From contig NZ_FOSL01000004.1 of the NCBI RefSeq assembly GCF_900114255.1, positions 124,001-188,000 on the forward strand: a stretch of 64,000 nt of DNA, read 5' to 3'. The notes under the pieces were generated by a model. It searched no databases and was not told the DNA's origin. It saw only the letters and a list, made by a program, of their open reading frames with translations. This DNA comes from Neomesorhizobium albiziae. Its GTDB lineage: Bacteria; Pseudomonadota; Alphaproteobacteria; Rhizobiales; Rhizobiaceae. A program made the position numbers and the translations under genes. Positions 48,304 through 57,857 of the stretch are shown one piece after another (positions within the stretch are counted from its first letter, which is position 1; each line of letters starts with the position of its first letter).

Positions 48304-48477
48304 ATGTCAGCGCACGCACTTTATGTCGCCGCCGCCTACGGCATTTCGGTGCTGGCGATCGCCGGCCTGATCGGCTGGATTCTTGTCGATCAGCGGGCGC
48401 GAAAGCGCGAAGCGGCCGATCTCGAGGCAAGCGGCGTGCGCCGCCGCTCCCAGCGCAAGGCCGGGACAACGGCATGA
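48304..48477 (+). CDS. ccmD: small haem-exporter protein CcmD
   Basis: A 57-residue protein starting MSAHALYVAAAYGISVLAI: one transmembrane segment then a basic, arginine-rich tail (DQRARKREAADLE, RRRSQRK). This is the CcmD pattern, and it lies exactly between ccmC and ccmG. The start follows the ccmC stop and the end overlaps ccmG as ATGA. CcmD is needed for release of holo-CcmE. Confidence 0.92.
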   Translation: MSAHALYVAAAYGISVLAIAGLIGWILVDQRARKREAADLEASGVRRRSQRKAGTTA

Positions 48478-49049
48478 GCGTGCAACCCGACAGCGCGCCG
48501 AAACCGCGGCGGATCTTTGTCCTCCTGCCGCTGCTCCTGTTCCTTGGACTTGCCGCGGTGTTTTTCGCGCAACTGATTTCCGGCCGCGACATTTCTGCAG
48601 TGCCGTCCGCGCTGATCGGGCAACCCGCACCGCAGACCAGCTTGCCGCCACTGGAAGGCAGCAATCTGCCCGGGCTCGAATCGGCGGATTTCGCCGGCAA
48701 GGTGACGCTGGTCAATGTCTGGGCCTCGTGGTGCGCGCCCTGCCGCCAGGAGCACCCGCTGCTCTACGAGCTTTCGCGGGACCAGCGCTTCACCATTGCC
48801 GGACTGAACTACAAGGACCGCCCTGAAAACGCCCGGCGTTTCCTAGGCGAGCTCGGCAACCCGTACAAGGCGATCGGCGTCGACGATGCTGGCCGGGCGG
48901 CGATCAACTGGGGCGTCTACGGCGTTCCCGAGACCTTCCTGGTCGGCAAGGACGGCAAGATCGCCTACAAACATGTCGGGCCGCTGAGCCCGGAATCGAT
49001 TGCCGGGGAAGTGATGCCGCAGATCGAAAAGGCGCTCGCGGCGCAATAA
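48474..49049 (+). CDS. ccmG: thiol:disulfide interchange protein CcmG/DsbE
   Basis: CcmG (191 residues) is a membrane-anchored periplasmic thioredoxin that reduces apocytochrome c cysteines. Transmembrane anchor about 13-34; active site VWASWCAPCRQEHP about 83-96; cis-Pro loop YGVPETFLV. The ATG overlaps the ccmD stop (ATGA). Last gene of the ccm run; ccmE, ccmF and ccmH are not here. Confidence 0.95.
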   Translation: MSVQPDSAPKPRRIFVLLPLLLFLGLAAVFFAQLISGRDISAVPSALIGQPAPQTSLPPLEGSNLPGLESADFAGKVTLVNVWASWCAPCRQEHPLLYELSRDQRFTIAGLNYKDRPENARRFLGELGNPYKAIGVDDAGRAAINWGVYGVPETFLVGKDGKIAYKHVGPLSPESIAGEVMPQIEKALAAQ

Positions 49050-49170
49050 TTCTGCCTGCAATCCGCTTTCGCCCCGGGGGCGTGCGAATCGCTCGATTTT
49101 CCAATACGTTCTCATACGGTCGCTTGGGAGAGGGCGCCGTAACGGCGCATGCGGCCATGGGGAGGCATTC

Positions 49171-50064
49171 ATGCAGGACAGTTCCGCGCTCATCATCTTT
49201 CTGCCGCTCGCGCTCGGCATCATCATGCTCGGCCTCGGCCTGTCGCTGACGGTTCAGGATTTCCGCAATGTCGCGGAAAAACCCAAGGCCGTGATTGTGG
49301 CGCTGATTTGCCAGACGGTCATCCTGCCGCTGGCCTGTCTCGGCGTCGTTTATTTCTTCGGGCTGGAGCCAGCGCTTGCCGTAGGCATGATGCTGCTTGC
49401 GGCGAGTCCAGGTGGCACCTCGGCCAATCTCTACAGCCATCTGGCTGATGGCGATGTGGCGCTGAACATCTCGCTGACGGCGATCAATTCTGCGTTGTCG
49501 ATCGTTACGTTGCCGCTGATCGTCAACTGGTCGCTGGCGCATTTCTTCACTGAAGGGCAGGCAATCCCGCTACAGTTCGCCAAGGTCTTGCAGGTGTTTG
49601 TCATCGTGCTTGGCCCGGTGCTGATCGGCATGTGGGTGCGCAGCCGATTTCCGGCTTTCGCCGAGCGCATGGCGCGCCCGGTGAAGATTTTCTCTATGCT
49701 GTTCCTGTTCGCTGTGGTGGCGGTGGCGCTGATCCAGGAATGGCAGACGCTGCTGATCTGGGGGCCGATCGTCGGTCTCGCCACGCTCGCCTTCAACCTG
49801 ATCAGTCTTGGCGTCGGCTATTTCGTACCTCGCGCGGTGGGCATCGAAAAACGCCAGGCCACCGCCATCGGCATGGAGATAGGCATCCACAACGGCACAC
49901 TGGCCATCGCAATTGCGCTGAGCCCGCTGCTGCTCAACAATGCGACGATGGCCGTTCCGGCGGCGATTTACGGGCTAATAGCCTTTATGACCGCGGCGAT
50001 CTTCGGATACTGGCTGAAAAAGAGGCAGACGGGCGCGGTGGCCGAAGGTAAGGCGGCGCACTGA
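49171..50064 (+). CDS. bile acid:sodium symporter (BASS) family transporter
   Basis: A 297-residue membrane protein with about nine hydrophobic segments. GLSLTVQDFRNVAEKPKAV, LLAASPGGTSANLYSHLADG (Na+-binding discontinuous helix) and EIGIHNGTLAIAIAL match BASS proteins. Bacterial members carry organic anions such as pantoate or ketoacids rather than bile acids; the substrate here is not known. Monocistronic. Confidence 0.9.
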   Translation: MQDSSALIIFLPLALGIIMLGLGLSLTVQDFRNVAEKPKAVIVALICQTVILPLACLGVVYFFGLEPALAVGMMLLAASPGGTSANLYSHLADGDVALNISLTAINSALSIVTLPLIVNWSLAHFFTEGQAIPLQFAKVLQVFVIVLGPVLIGMWVRSRFPAFAERMARPVKIFSMLFLFAVVAVALIQEWQTLLIWGPIVGLATLAFNLISLGVGYFVPRAVGIEKRQATAIGMEIGIHNGTLAIAIALSPLLLNNATMAVPAAIYGLIAFMTAAIFGYWLKKRQTGAVAEGKAAH

Positions 50065-50123
50065 AACAGTGCGCCGCGCCCCGCGCCCCAAGAGCCGGGC
50101 GGTTCTCCGCCGGCTCCGGACCG

Positions 50124-50291
50124 TCATTTTCCGTAGATATCCAGATAAGCGTGACGCAGCATTTCGCCGCGGTCGGCGCCCATGTCGGCGAGGTCGCGCT
50201 GGGTCAGCGACTGGATTTCCTCGACCATCCGGTTGTAGCGCGTGCGCTTGGCCAGACGGCTTCTGGCGTTATTGAGCAGAGATGCAATCAT
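50124..50291 (-). CDS. DUF1127 small protein
   Basis: A 55-residue protein beginning MIASLLNNARSRLAKRTRYN, with QSLTQRDLADMGADRGEM, the DUF1127 core. AAAGGAAA lies 7 bases before the ATG. Small arginine-rich DUF1127 proteins in Agrobacterium and Rhodobacter act in RNA turnover, phosphate and carbon physiology. Monocistronic; a TTACAG-T-CTGTAA palindrome lies 50 bases upstream of the start. Confidence 0.88.
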   Translation of the reverse strand: MIASLLNNARSRLAKRTRYNRMVEEIQSLTQRDLADMGADRGEMLRHAYLDIYGK

Positions 50292-50340
50292 GGCGGTTTC
50301 CTTTCATGGCCTGTCTTGCGACGGCCGCAGTGAACCTCCC

Positions 50341-50356
50341 TTGTTACAGTCTGTAA
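50341..50356. promoter_or_regulatory. TTACAG-T-CTGTAA palindrome upstream of the DUF1127 gene
   Basis: A perfect 13-base palindrome (50344-50356) preceded by TTG, giving TTGTTACAG, the same 9-mer found twice at 40992-41010. Position, 50-65 bases upstream of the DUF1127 start, suits an operator. The cognate regulator is unknown. Confidence 0.4.
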
Positions 50357-50490
50357 TATTGGCCTTATCATGCTGCGATGCAATATCGGATAGTGCAACG
50401 CAGCAATGCACTTGCCGCATGGCTGCGCGCCAAGCTATGCACAAATTAGAAGCAGCTTGATGGAGATAGCGGCAATTCCGGCGGGCCGGC

Positions 50491-51105
50491 CTACCACATC
50501 GATTTTTGGTAGGCCTCGTCGAGCCAGCGGTCGGTCTCGCCGGCGCACTGGTCGAGCACCAGCTGGTCTTTCAATATCTGGCCGAGCGTCGGCAACATGG
50601 CGCGGTCGGGCCAGCTTTCGGGCCGCCACAGTTCGGAGCGCATGAACGCCTTGGCGCAATGCATGTAGGCCGCCTTCACTCTGACGACGATGATGCTGAT
50701 CGGCGGCTTGCCGTCGTGGGCAAGCCGCTCGCGCAAGGTCGGATCGGCCGTGATCCTGGCTTCGCCGTTGATGCGCAGCGTCTCGTTCATGCCTGGAATC
50801 AGGAACAGCAACCCTATCGCAGGGTCGCGCAGCAGGTTTTCCAGTGTGTCGAGCCGGTTGTTTCCCGGCCGGTCGGGGATGGCGATGGTGGTGTCGTCGA
50901 GGACTTCGACAAAGCCAGGCCGGTCGCCCTTCGGCGTCACATCGGCATTGCCGGCGCCGTCGGTCGAGCCGATCAGCACGAACGGGCTCTTGCCGATGAA
51001 GGAGCGGCAATGGCCGTCCAGCCGCTTCAATTCCTTGCGGACAGCGTTTTCACCAGGTTGCTTGTATAGGCTGCGCAACTCTTCCTGTGTCGAGATGAAT
51101 TGCAT
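50491..51105 (-). CDS. pyridoxamine 5'-phosphate oxidase family flavoprotein
   Basis: A 204-residue split-barrel flavin-binding protein of the PNPOx-like MSMEG_1061 type. FIGKSPFVLIGSTDGAGNADVTPKGDRPGF and IAIPDRPGNNRLDTLENLLRDPAIGLLFLIPG are the core blocks. The ATG at 51105 (MQFISTQEELRSLY) is preferred over an upstream start that overlaps the yciB end region. Substrate unknown; it is not the PdxH enzyme itself. Confidence 0.87.
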   Translation of the reverse strand: MQFISTQEELRSLYKQPGENAVRKELKRLDGHCRSFIGKSPFVLIGSTDGAGNADVTPKGDRPGFVEVLDDTTIAIPDRPGNNRLDTLENLLRDPAIGLLFLIPGMNETLRINGEARITADPTLRERLAHDGKPPISIIVVRVKAAYMHCAKAFMRSELWRPESWPDRAMLPTLGQILKDQLVLDQCAGETDRWLDEAYQKSMW

Positions 51106-51127
51106 CAGGCCTCTCCCGGCTTGGCGT

Positions 51128-51778
51128 CTATTTGCGGATCCGCTCATCCAGCGAATGGCGCATGATCAGCGGCATCTGGCTGAAGGTGAACAGAAGCGTG
51201 ATCGGCATGATGCCCCAGACCTTGAACGCCACCCATGTATCGGTCGGAAACGAACGCCAGACGACCTCGTTCACAAGGGCCAGGAACAGGAAAAACAGAC
51301 CCCAGCGCAAGGTGAGCTTGCGCCAGCCCTCGGCGTCCAGCCGGAACGCCGAATCGAAGACGTAGCCCAGCAGCGACTTGCCGAAGAAAAGGCCGCCGAG
51401 CAGAACGCCGCCAAACAGTGTGTTGACGATGGTCGGCTTCATCTTGATGAAGATGTCATCCTGCAGATAGAGCGTCAGCGCGCCGAACACGAAGACCACG
51501 ACGCCGGACACAAGCGGCATGATCGGCAGCGTGTGGGTGAGTAGCCAGGACACTGCGAGCGCAATCGCCGTCGCCACCATGAACAGGCCCGTGGCGATGA
51601 AGATCGGTCCGCCGAGTTCGGCCAGAGCCGGAAACCTTGTCGCCAGCCATTCGCCACGCGTGTTGGCGAAGAAGAAGATCATCAACGGCCCGAGCTCCAG
51701 CGCAAGCTTCAGCAGCGGGTTGATTTCTTTCCTCTTCGGATCGGAAGGGTCGCGTTCGAGAATGGGTTCGTTCGTCAC
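51128..51778 (-). CDS. yciB: inner membrane septation protein A
   Basis: YciB/IspZ (216 residues) is a multi-pass inner-membrane protein linked to septation and envelope integrity. [20 protein letters not shown] and the closing [23 protein letters not shown] are typical, with five hydrophobic segments. It starts with GTG directly abutting the ftsY TGA, so reinitiation is likely. Part of the dapF-mtaB-ftsY-yciB run. Confidence 0.93.
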   Translation of the reverse strand: MTNEPILERDPSDPKRKEINPLLKLALELGPLMIFFFANTRGEWLATRFPALAELGGPIFIATGLFMVATAIALAVSWLLTHTLPIMPLVSGVVVFVFGALTLYLQDDIFIKMKPTIVNTLFGGVLLGGLFFGKSLLGYVFDSAFRLDAEGWRKLTLRWGLFFLFLALVNEVVWRSFPTDTWVAFKVWGIMPITLLFTFSQMPLIMRHSLDERIRK

Positions 51779-53659
51779 TCATGCAACTCCCGCGATCGCC
51801 TTGGCGAAATCGCTAGCCGAAAAGGGTTCGAGGTCGTCGACCTGCTCGCCGACGCCGATGAAATAGACCGGCAGTTTATGCTTGGCGGCGATCGCCACCA
51901 AGATGCCGCCGCGCGCGGTGCCGTCGAGTTTTGTCATCACCAGGCCGTTGACGCCGGCGACATTGCGGAAAATCTCGACCTGGTTGAGGGCGTTCTGGCC
52001 GGTGGTCGCGTCGACCGTTTGCAAGACGGTATGCGGCGCTTCCGGATCGAGCTTTCCAAGCACGCGCACGATCTTTTCCAGCTCGGCCATAAGCTCGGTT
52101 CTGTTTTGCAACCGGCCTGCGGTGTCGATGATCAGCACGTCGGAGCCGGCTTCCTTCGCCTTTTCGAAGGCGTCGTAGGCGAGGCCCGCCGCATCGGCGC
52201 CGAGCTTCGAGGCGACCACCGGCGAGCCGGTGCGTTCACCCCAGATTTTGAGCTGTTCGATCGCCGCGGCGCGGAACGTGTCGCCGGCTGCCAGCGTCAC
52301 CGAAAGGCCGCCGCTCACCAGCTTGGCGGCGAGCTTGCCGATGGTGGTGGTCTTGCCGGTGCCGTTGACGCCGACCACCAGGATGACATGCGGCTTGTGC
52401 GACAGGTCGAGCTCAAGCGGCAGCGCGACAGGGCCGAGCACCTTTTCGACCTCCTGCGCCATGATGGCGCGGACTTCCGACTCCGACACGTCCTTGCCAT
52501 AGCGGCCGGACGCCAGCGAATCGGTAATTCGGATCGCCGTTTCCATGCCGAGATCGGCGCGAATCAACACATCTTCGAGATCCTGCAGCGTATCTTCGTC
52601 GAGCTTGCGCTTGGTGAAGACGCCGGCGATGTTGGACGACAGTTCCTTAGACGAACGCGACAGGCCCTGCCGCAGCCGCTGGAACCAGGTGGTTTTCGGG
52701 GCGGGCTCCGGTGCCTTCTGCAGTTCGGCCTTTTTCTCGACGGCCTTGGAGACGGTGACTTTGCCTTCGGCGGGTTTGGTCTGCGGGGCCGGAGTGACAG
52801 ATGCTGCAATCGATATCTCGGCGGCATCCGCCGGGAAATGCCCCTCTCCCCGCAACAGCGGGGCGAGGGGGGCGTCAGCGGAAGTGCTTGGCGGCGCTTC
52901 CGGCAATGCCGAAGGAGGTGAGGCGGGAAGGCGATCGGCTTCTTTCTTTCCGGAGGGAAGGTCCGGCAGTGGGGCGACCTCGGAAATCTCAATGGCTTCC
53001 GGCTCGGGCGCGATTTCGCGCAGCACCGGCCGCGTCTCGAGCGGCGGCTGGCGCACGGGGGGTGGAACTTCCGCCGGCGGCAATTCTGGCTCGGAGGGCT
53101 CGGCCGGCTCGGGAACTTCTACTGGCGCCGGCTCAGGCGGCTGCGACGGAGCGGGAACCTCTTCCGGTGCCGGTTCCGGTTCGGGCACGGCAGGCGGAAC
53201 CGGAATCTCGACCGGCGCTGGTTCGGGGGCTTCCGGAGCAGGAACCTCCTGGGGCGCGGGTTCAGGGGCTGGCGGAGCTTCCGGCTCCGGGGTCTCCGCC
53301 GGCTGAACTTCCGGCTCGGGCTCGGTGGGGATTTCCCGCGGAGCGGGTACGGGCCCCGGCGCTGGAGCAGGAATCTCGACAGGAGCTGGCGCCGGTATGG
53401 CCGGAGTTGGCGCGGGCGCGGGTTCCTCTGGCGTCGGTTCGGGTTCGGCCGGGGCGGGCGCCGGCTCTTCTGGCGGCAGCGGCGGCAGGACGTCCGATCC
53501 CTCGACGGGCTTCGTCTCGACTGGCGGCTGCGTCTCGGCCTTCAGATCCTTCAGCGCCTCGAAATTCAGCGGCGGCAGCGGCGCCGTTTCGTCGATCTTT
53601 TCCTCGATGACTTCCTTCTTGCCGAAGGAAAAGACTTTCTTGATGAACCCAAATGCCAT
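51779..53659 (-). CDS. ftsY: signal recognition particle receptor FtsY
   Basis: FtsY (626 residues) is the GTPase receptor for SRP-ribosome complexes at the membrane. The NG domain occupies the C-terminal ~310 residues: G1 GVNGTGKTTTIGKLA, AAGDTFRAAAIEQLKIW, DTAGRLQNR and TKLDGTARGG. The N-terminal membrane-targeting helix (MAFGFIKKVFSFGKKEV) is followed by ~200 residues of Pro/Glu/Ala repeats (PAPAEPEPTPEEPAPAP and similar). This linker makes it far longer than typical (~300-500). It lies 12 bases after mtaB. Confidence 0.95.
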   Translation of the reverse strand: MAFGFIKKVFSFGKKEVIEEKIDETAPLPPLNFEALKDLKAETQPPVETKPVEGSDVLPPLPPEEPAPAPAEPEPTPEEPAPAPTPAIPAPAPVEIPAPAPGPVPAPREIPTEPEPEVQPAETPEPEAPPAPEPAPQEVPAPEAPEPAPVEIPVPPAVPEPEPAPEEVPAPSQPPEPAPVEVPEPAEPSEPELPPAEVPPPVRQPPLETRPVLREIAPEPEAIEISEVAPLPDLPSGKKEADRLPASPPSALPEAPPSTSADAPLAPLLRGEGHFPADAAEISIAASVTPAPQTKPAEGKVTVSKAVEKKAELQKAPEPAPKTTWFQRLRQGLSRSSKELSSNIAGVFTKRKLDEDTLQDLEDVLIRADLGMETAIRITDSLASGRYGKDVSESEVRAIMAQEVEKVLGPVALPLELDLSHKPHVILVVGVNGTGKTTTIGKLAAKLVSGGLSVTLAAGDTFRAAAIEQLKIWGERTGSPVVASKLGADAAGLAYDAFEKAKEAGSDVLIIDTAGRLQNRTELMAELEKIVRVLGKLDPEAPHTVLQTVDATTGQNALNQVEIFRNVAGVNGLVMTKLDGTARGGILVAIAAKHKLPVYFIGVGEQVDDLEPFSASDFAKAIAGVA

Positions 53660-53671
53660 GCGTCGGTCCGT

Positions 53672-54955
53672 CTAGGCGGCTTGCAAGGCAAGCGGCGCGG
53701 CGATGAGGCGCTGGCCGTCATGGCCGGTGATTGCCGCTTCGACGATCTCGCCGGGCTGGGCGGCGGAAATCGCGGCAAGAGTGAACCCCTCGGTACGGCC
53801 AAGGCCATCACGCTCGATCAGGATCGACTGGCGCGTACCGGCGAGTGCGCCGAGATGTTTCTGGTAGGCGGCTTCGCCTGCGGCGCGCAGCCTCGCGGCG
53901 CGTTCCTTGATGACCGTGCGCGCAAGCTGCGGCATGCGCGCGGCGGGCGTGCCCTCGCGCGGCGAGAACGGGAAGACATGGAGATGCGTCAGCCCGCATT
54001 CCTCGACGATATTCAGCGAATTCTCGAACATTTCGGCGGTTTCGGTCGGGAAACCCGCGATGATGTCGGCACCGAAGACGATGTTTTCGCGCAATTTCCG
54101 GACGTTCTCGCAGAAACGGATCGAATCGTCGCGCAGGTGACGGCGCTTCATGCGTTTCAGGATCATGTCGTCGCCAGCCTGCAGCGACAGATGCAGATGC
54201 GGCATCAGGCGCGGCTCGGTGGCGATGGCGTCGAGCAGTTCGTCGTCGGCCTCGATGGAATCGATCGACGACAGGCGCAGCCTGCGCACGTCGGGCACCT
54301 GCCTGAGGATCGTCTTGACCAGTCTGCCGAGCTTCGGGGCGCCGGGAAGGTCGGCGCCAAAGCTTGTCATGTCGACGCCGGTCAGCACGATCTCGGCATA
54401 GCCGTTGCCGGCCAGCCGCTTCACCTGCTCGACCACCGCCCCCATCGGCACCGAGCGCGAATTGCCGCGCCCGTAGGGAATGATGCAGAAGGTGCAACGA
54501 TGGTCGCAGCCATTCTGCACCTGAACGAAGGCGCGGGCCCGGCCTTCGATGGCGTCGACCATGTGCGACGCGGTTTCCTTGACCGACATGATGTCGTTGA
54601 CGCGCGCCTTCTCGGTGTCGTTGACGCCGAAATCGGGCAAGGCGCGGTAGGAATGGGACTTCAGCTTCTCTTCATTGCCGAGCACCAGGTCGACTTCATC
54701 CATCGCGGTGAAGGCAGCCGGATCGGTTTGCGCGGCGCAGCCGGTGACGATGATGCGGGCGTTGGGGTTGTCGCGGCGGGCCTTGCGGATCGACTGCTTG
54801 GCCTGGCGCACGGCCTCGCCGGTGACGGCGCAGGTGTTGAAGATGACGGCGCCGTTCTTCAGCGCGCCAAGGCCGGCGGTTTCGGCCTCGCGGCGCATCA
54901 CCTCGGATTCATAGGTGTTCAGCCGGCAGCCGAAGGTGACGATTTCCACCGCCAT
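53672..54955 (-). CDS. mtaB: tRNA t6A37 methylthiotransferase MtaB
   Basis: MtaB (427 residues) converts t6A37 to ms2t6A37 in tRNA. The N-terminal domain has GCRLNTYESEVMRREAE and NTCAVTGEAVRQAK; the radical-SAM cluster motif is NGCDHRCTFCIIPYGRGNSRS (about 158-178); a TRAM-like C-terminus closes it. ATG overlaps the dapF stop by one base (TGATG). In one minus-strand operon with dapF, ftsY and yciB. Confidence 0.94.
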   Translation of the reverse strand: MAVEIVTFGCRLNTYESEVMRREAETAGLGALKNGAVIFNTCAVTGEAVRQAKQSIRKARRDNPNARIIVTGCAAQTDPAAFTAMDEVDLVLGNEEKLKSHSYRALPDFGVNDTEKARVNDIMSVKETASHMVDAIEGRARAFVQVQNGCDHRCTFCIIPYGRGNSRSVPMGAVVEQVKRLAGNGYAEIVLTGVDMTSFGADLPGAPKLGRLVKTILRQVPDVRRLRLSSIDSIEADDELLDAIATEPRLMPHLHLSLQAGDDMILKRMKRRHLRDDSIRFCENVRKLRENIVFGADIIAGFPTETAEMFENSLNIVEECGLTHLHVFPFSPREGTPAARMPQLARTVIKERAARLRAAGEAAYQKHLGALAGTRQSILIERDGLGRTEGFTLAAISAAQPGEIVEAAITGHDGQRLIAAPLALQAA

Positions 54956-55836
54956 CAGGCGACGTCCTGGCGGTCACGCGCCCATTTTCCGGTGGCGGGG
55001 TCGAACGTGCCGGAGAATTCCCATTCCGCCGGACCGGTCATGATCACGTGGTCGTCGGCCCGCCATTCGATCAGGAGAGGGCCTCCGGGAACTGTTACGG
55101 TGACAGTCCGGTCCGTGCGATTGGTTCGGGCGGCGCTCACGGCCGCGGCGCATGCGGCAGAGCCGCATGCCTTGGTGAGACCGGCGCCGCGTTCCCAGGT
55201 ACGGATGGTCATCGCGTCGCGCGCCGTCACCTGCGCGATGGTGATGTTGGCGCGCTCCGGGAATATCGGGTGGTTCTCGAGCAGCGGGCCGAAACGGTCG
55301 AGATCATAGGTCCAGACGTCGCGGTCGACCCAGAAAATGGCGTGCGGATTGCCCATCGACACGGCCGAGGGCGAATGCAGCACCGGCGCGTCGATCGGGC
55401 CGATTTGCAACTCGATCATGCGGGTATCGCGGAATTCTTCCGCAAGCGGAATGTCCTGCCAGCCAAACCGCGGCCTGCCCATGTCGACCGAAATCGTCCC
55501 GTCGGCATGTTCCTCGGCATTCAGGATGCCGGCGATGGTTTCGAAGGTGAAAATCTTCTGGCCGGTCTCTGCGGCCAGCGCCTGCACGACGCAACGCATG
55601 CCGTTGCCGCAGGCCTGCGCCATCGAGCCGTCGGAATTGATGATCTCGATGTAATTGAAGGTGCCCGGCGTGCGCGCATCATGAATCGCCATGATCTGGT
55701 CGAACCTGGTGGCCGGGTCGGTGTTGAGCGCGACAGCGGCGCCCGGCGTCACCCGATCGGCACGGCCGCGCATGTCGGCAACGATGATTTCGTTGCCGAG
55801 CCCGTTCATCTTGGCGAATTGTGCCGCGCTTGCCAT
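54955..55836 (-). CDS. dapF: diaminopimelate epimerase
   Basis: DapF (293 residues) converts LL- to meso-diaminopimelate for lysine and peptidoglycan. Both catalytic cysteine motifs are present: [13 protein letters not shown] and [28 protein letters not shown] is the usual start. The ATG at 55836 (MASAAQFAK) is chosen for family length; the frame is open far upstream but out of family sequence. It heads the run with mtaB. Confidence 0.96.
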   Translation of the reverse strand: MASAAQFAKMNGLGNEIIVADMRGRADRVTPGAAVALNTDPATRFDQIMAIHDARTPGTFNYIEIINSDGSMAQACGNGMRCVVQALAAETGQKIFTFETIAGILNAEEHADGTISVDMGRPRFGWQDIPLAEEFRDTRMIELQIGPIDAPVLHSPSAVSMGNPHAIFWVDRDVWTYDLDRFGPLLENHPIFPERANITIAQVTARDAMTIRTWERGAGLTKACGSAACAAAVSAARTNRTDRTVTVTVPGGPLLIEWRADDHVIMTGPAEWEFSGTFDPATGKWARDRQDVA

Positions 55837-55961
55837 CGATCCAGAATCTGTTGTCCGTTTGGCGCTATATGGCGGAAACGGCCATGAATTACCAGTGAAA
55901 GACGCCTGCGGCGCACCGCCGCCGGCCCGGCGACGCGCGGAACAGTAAATCCGTACGGCGT

Positions 55962-57017
55962 TCAACCGCCCGGTATGTCCCAGACCTCGCCGGGCAGCAT
56001 GGGCCGGAATCGATTTCGCGGCACGCCGTGGGCGCCGAGCGCTTCGAAAAGCTTTTCGCGCGGTTCGTCTATGGGTTCGTTGGTGAGCTGGAACGTGCCC
56101 CAATGGCAGCCGACGGCATGTTCGGCGTGGCAAAGCTGCATGCCGCGCACTGCTTCGTCGGGGTTCTGGTGCTGGCTTTCCATGAACCACCGGGGCTCGT
56201 AGGCCCCGATCGGCAGGATGGCGAGGCGGAAGCCTCGATGCTTCCGGGCCATCAGCCGGTAGTTGATGCCGGCGTGGAAGCCGGTATCGCCAGCGAAATA
56301 GATTTTTCCGGCAGCTGCCTCGATCACGAATCCGCACCAGAGCGCCATGCGGCGGTCGCGGGTCCCACGTGCCGACCAGTGATGCGCCGGCTCGATATGG
56401 ACGACCGTGTTCGCGGCAAGTTCGACCGTGTCGCCCCAATCGCTGACACAAATGCGCATGTCGGGGATGGCGGCGCGGATGATCGTGTCGTTGCCAAGCG
56501 GCGTCACCACCAGCGGATCGTGGGTTTGCTTCAGGCAACTGAGCGTCGCGAGGTCGAGATGATCGTAATGATTGTGACTGAGCAGCACGGCGTCGATGGA
56601 CGGCAAGGAATCGAAATCGATGCCGGGAGCATTGACGCGCTTCGGTCCGACGAAAGAAAGCGGCGAGACGCGGTTGGACCACACCGGGTCGGTCAACATG
56701 TTCAGCCCGGCAAATTGCACCAGCACGGTGGCGTGACCGACCATGGTGATGCGCAGTCCCGGCCCGGAAACCCTGGCCTGCGGTACGGCTTGTGGAAACG
56801 GGCTCGGCCAGCTTGCCGGCCATTTGGCGCGGCCGCCGCCGAATTGCCATCTCAGCAGATCGATGAAGCGGCCAGGCAGCCTGCCGTCGGGATTGAAGAA
56901 GACACGGCCATCGAAATGATCGGATTCGGGGCCGTCGAAATAGGGATTGCGCCGCAAGGGCCGTCTGCTTCGCGCGACACTTTCGGCCAATGCTGTCACT
57001 CCGACCGATTCCACCAT
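55962..57017 (-). CDS. MBL-fold metallo-hydrolase (NAPE-PLD-like)
   Basis: A 351-residue metallo-beta-lactamase-fold protein. HNHYDHLD (HxHxDH) at about 186-193 is the metal site; further ligands lie in [21 protein letters not shown] and [30 protein letters not shown] matches the NAPE-hydrolysing phospholipase D-like subgroup. The ATG at 57017 ([10 protein letters not shown]) has AAGGAG upstream; an ATG eight codons earlier is possible. No signal peptide; substrate unknown. Confidence 0.88.
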   Translation of the reverse strand: MVESVGVTALAESVARSRRPLRRNPYFDGPESDHFDGRVFFNPDGRLPGRFIDLLRWQFGGGRAKWPASWPSPFPQAVPQARVSGPGLRITMVGHATVLVQFAGLNMLTDPVWSNRVSPLSFVGPKRVNAPGIDFDSLPSIDAVLLSHNHYDHLDLATLSCLKQTHDPLVVTPLGNDTIIRAAIPDMRICVSDWGDTVELAANTVVHIEPAHHWSARGTRDRRMALWCGFVIEAAAGKIYFAGDTGFHAGINYRLMARKHRGFRLAILPIGAYEPRWFMESQHQNPDEAVRGMQLCHAEHAVGCHWGTFQLTNEPIDEPREKLFEALGAHGVPRNRFRPMLPGEVWDIPGG

Positions 57018-57293
57018 ATCGATATCGCTCCTTAGCCTCATCCTGGGAGAATGAGGAGGGGGTGCGCCCCGGCTAGGCAGCGTCGCAGTGTGCCGAACGC
57101 AGGAATTGACCATGGTGTTGCCCGGCAGGGAGGCCGGATTCAACGTCGAAGCCGGGGAAGGCGTTGCCAAATTGCAACAAATTTTTGGAGGAAACCCTAT
57201 TTTAACCACACGTAGTTGAAATCCTGCGGATATAGCCACTTTTATGGCGGCGGGACTGGCGGGGCGGCGCGCTTTGCGCAGCAGGAGGTTTGA

Positions 57294-57812
57294 ATGGCTT
57301 TTTCGAAGACTGGCCTTGTGGCGGCGACGCTTTTGTCGCTGGCTGCGGCTGGGTGCCAGAGCGATCGCATGTCGTCGCTCGACACGCCGGCACCGCTGCC
57401 GGCAGCGCCTGCGGGCAAGGTGACCGGCAGCCAGTTGCCGCCGCCGGCAACGCCCGACCCCTCGCAGTTCCCCGCCGCGCCGCAGCAACAGGCTGCCGCC
57501 GCGCCGATGACCACGCCTCCAGCCACTGCGCCGGACATCACGGCGGGCGGCGTCGCAGGCGTCTGGACCGCTTCGGTTTCGGGCCAGAGTTGCAAGGTGG
57601 CGACGCCGCAGACCAAATTCGGCGCCGGTTTCCGCGCCGGGCCGCTGCGCTGCCCCGCACCTATCGACGGTGTGAAGTCGTGGAACGTCGCCGGCAAGCA
57701 GCTGACGCTGCACGACGCCAACGGCGCGGTGCTGGCGCGTCTCTATTCCTCGGGTCCGGAAAAGTTCGACGGCCAGACCGAAAGCGGCCTGCCGATCTCG
57801 CTCAACCGCTAA
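57294..57812 (+). CDS. omp19: Omp19-type outer-membrane lipoprotein protease inhibitor
   Basis: A 172-residue lipoprotein. The lipobox is LAAAGC (Cys21). A Pro/Ala/Gln-rich linker (about 30-80) leads to an Inh/AprI inhibitor domain: VAGVWTASVSGQSCKVATPQ, then FRAGPLRCPAP (paired cysteines). The order and sequence match Brucella Omp19, an outer-membrane lipoprotein that inhibits host proteases. zapE follows 45 bases downstream, as next to omp19 in Brucella. In a non-pathogen the likely role is protection from own or environmental proteases. Confidence 0.9.
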   Translation: MAFSKTGLVAATLLSLAAAGCQSDRMSSLDTPAPLPAAPAGKVTGSQLPPPATPDPSQFPAAPQQQAAAAPMTTPPATAPDITAGGVAGVWTASVSGQSCKVATPQTKFGAGFRAGPLRCPAPIDGVKSWNVAGKQLTLHDANGAVLARLYSSGPEKFDGQTESGLPISLNR

Positions 57813-57857
57813 ATCGTCCTGTTCCCGCACCGGGACCGTCACGCAGAAGAATGATCG

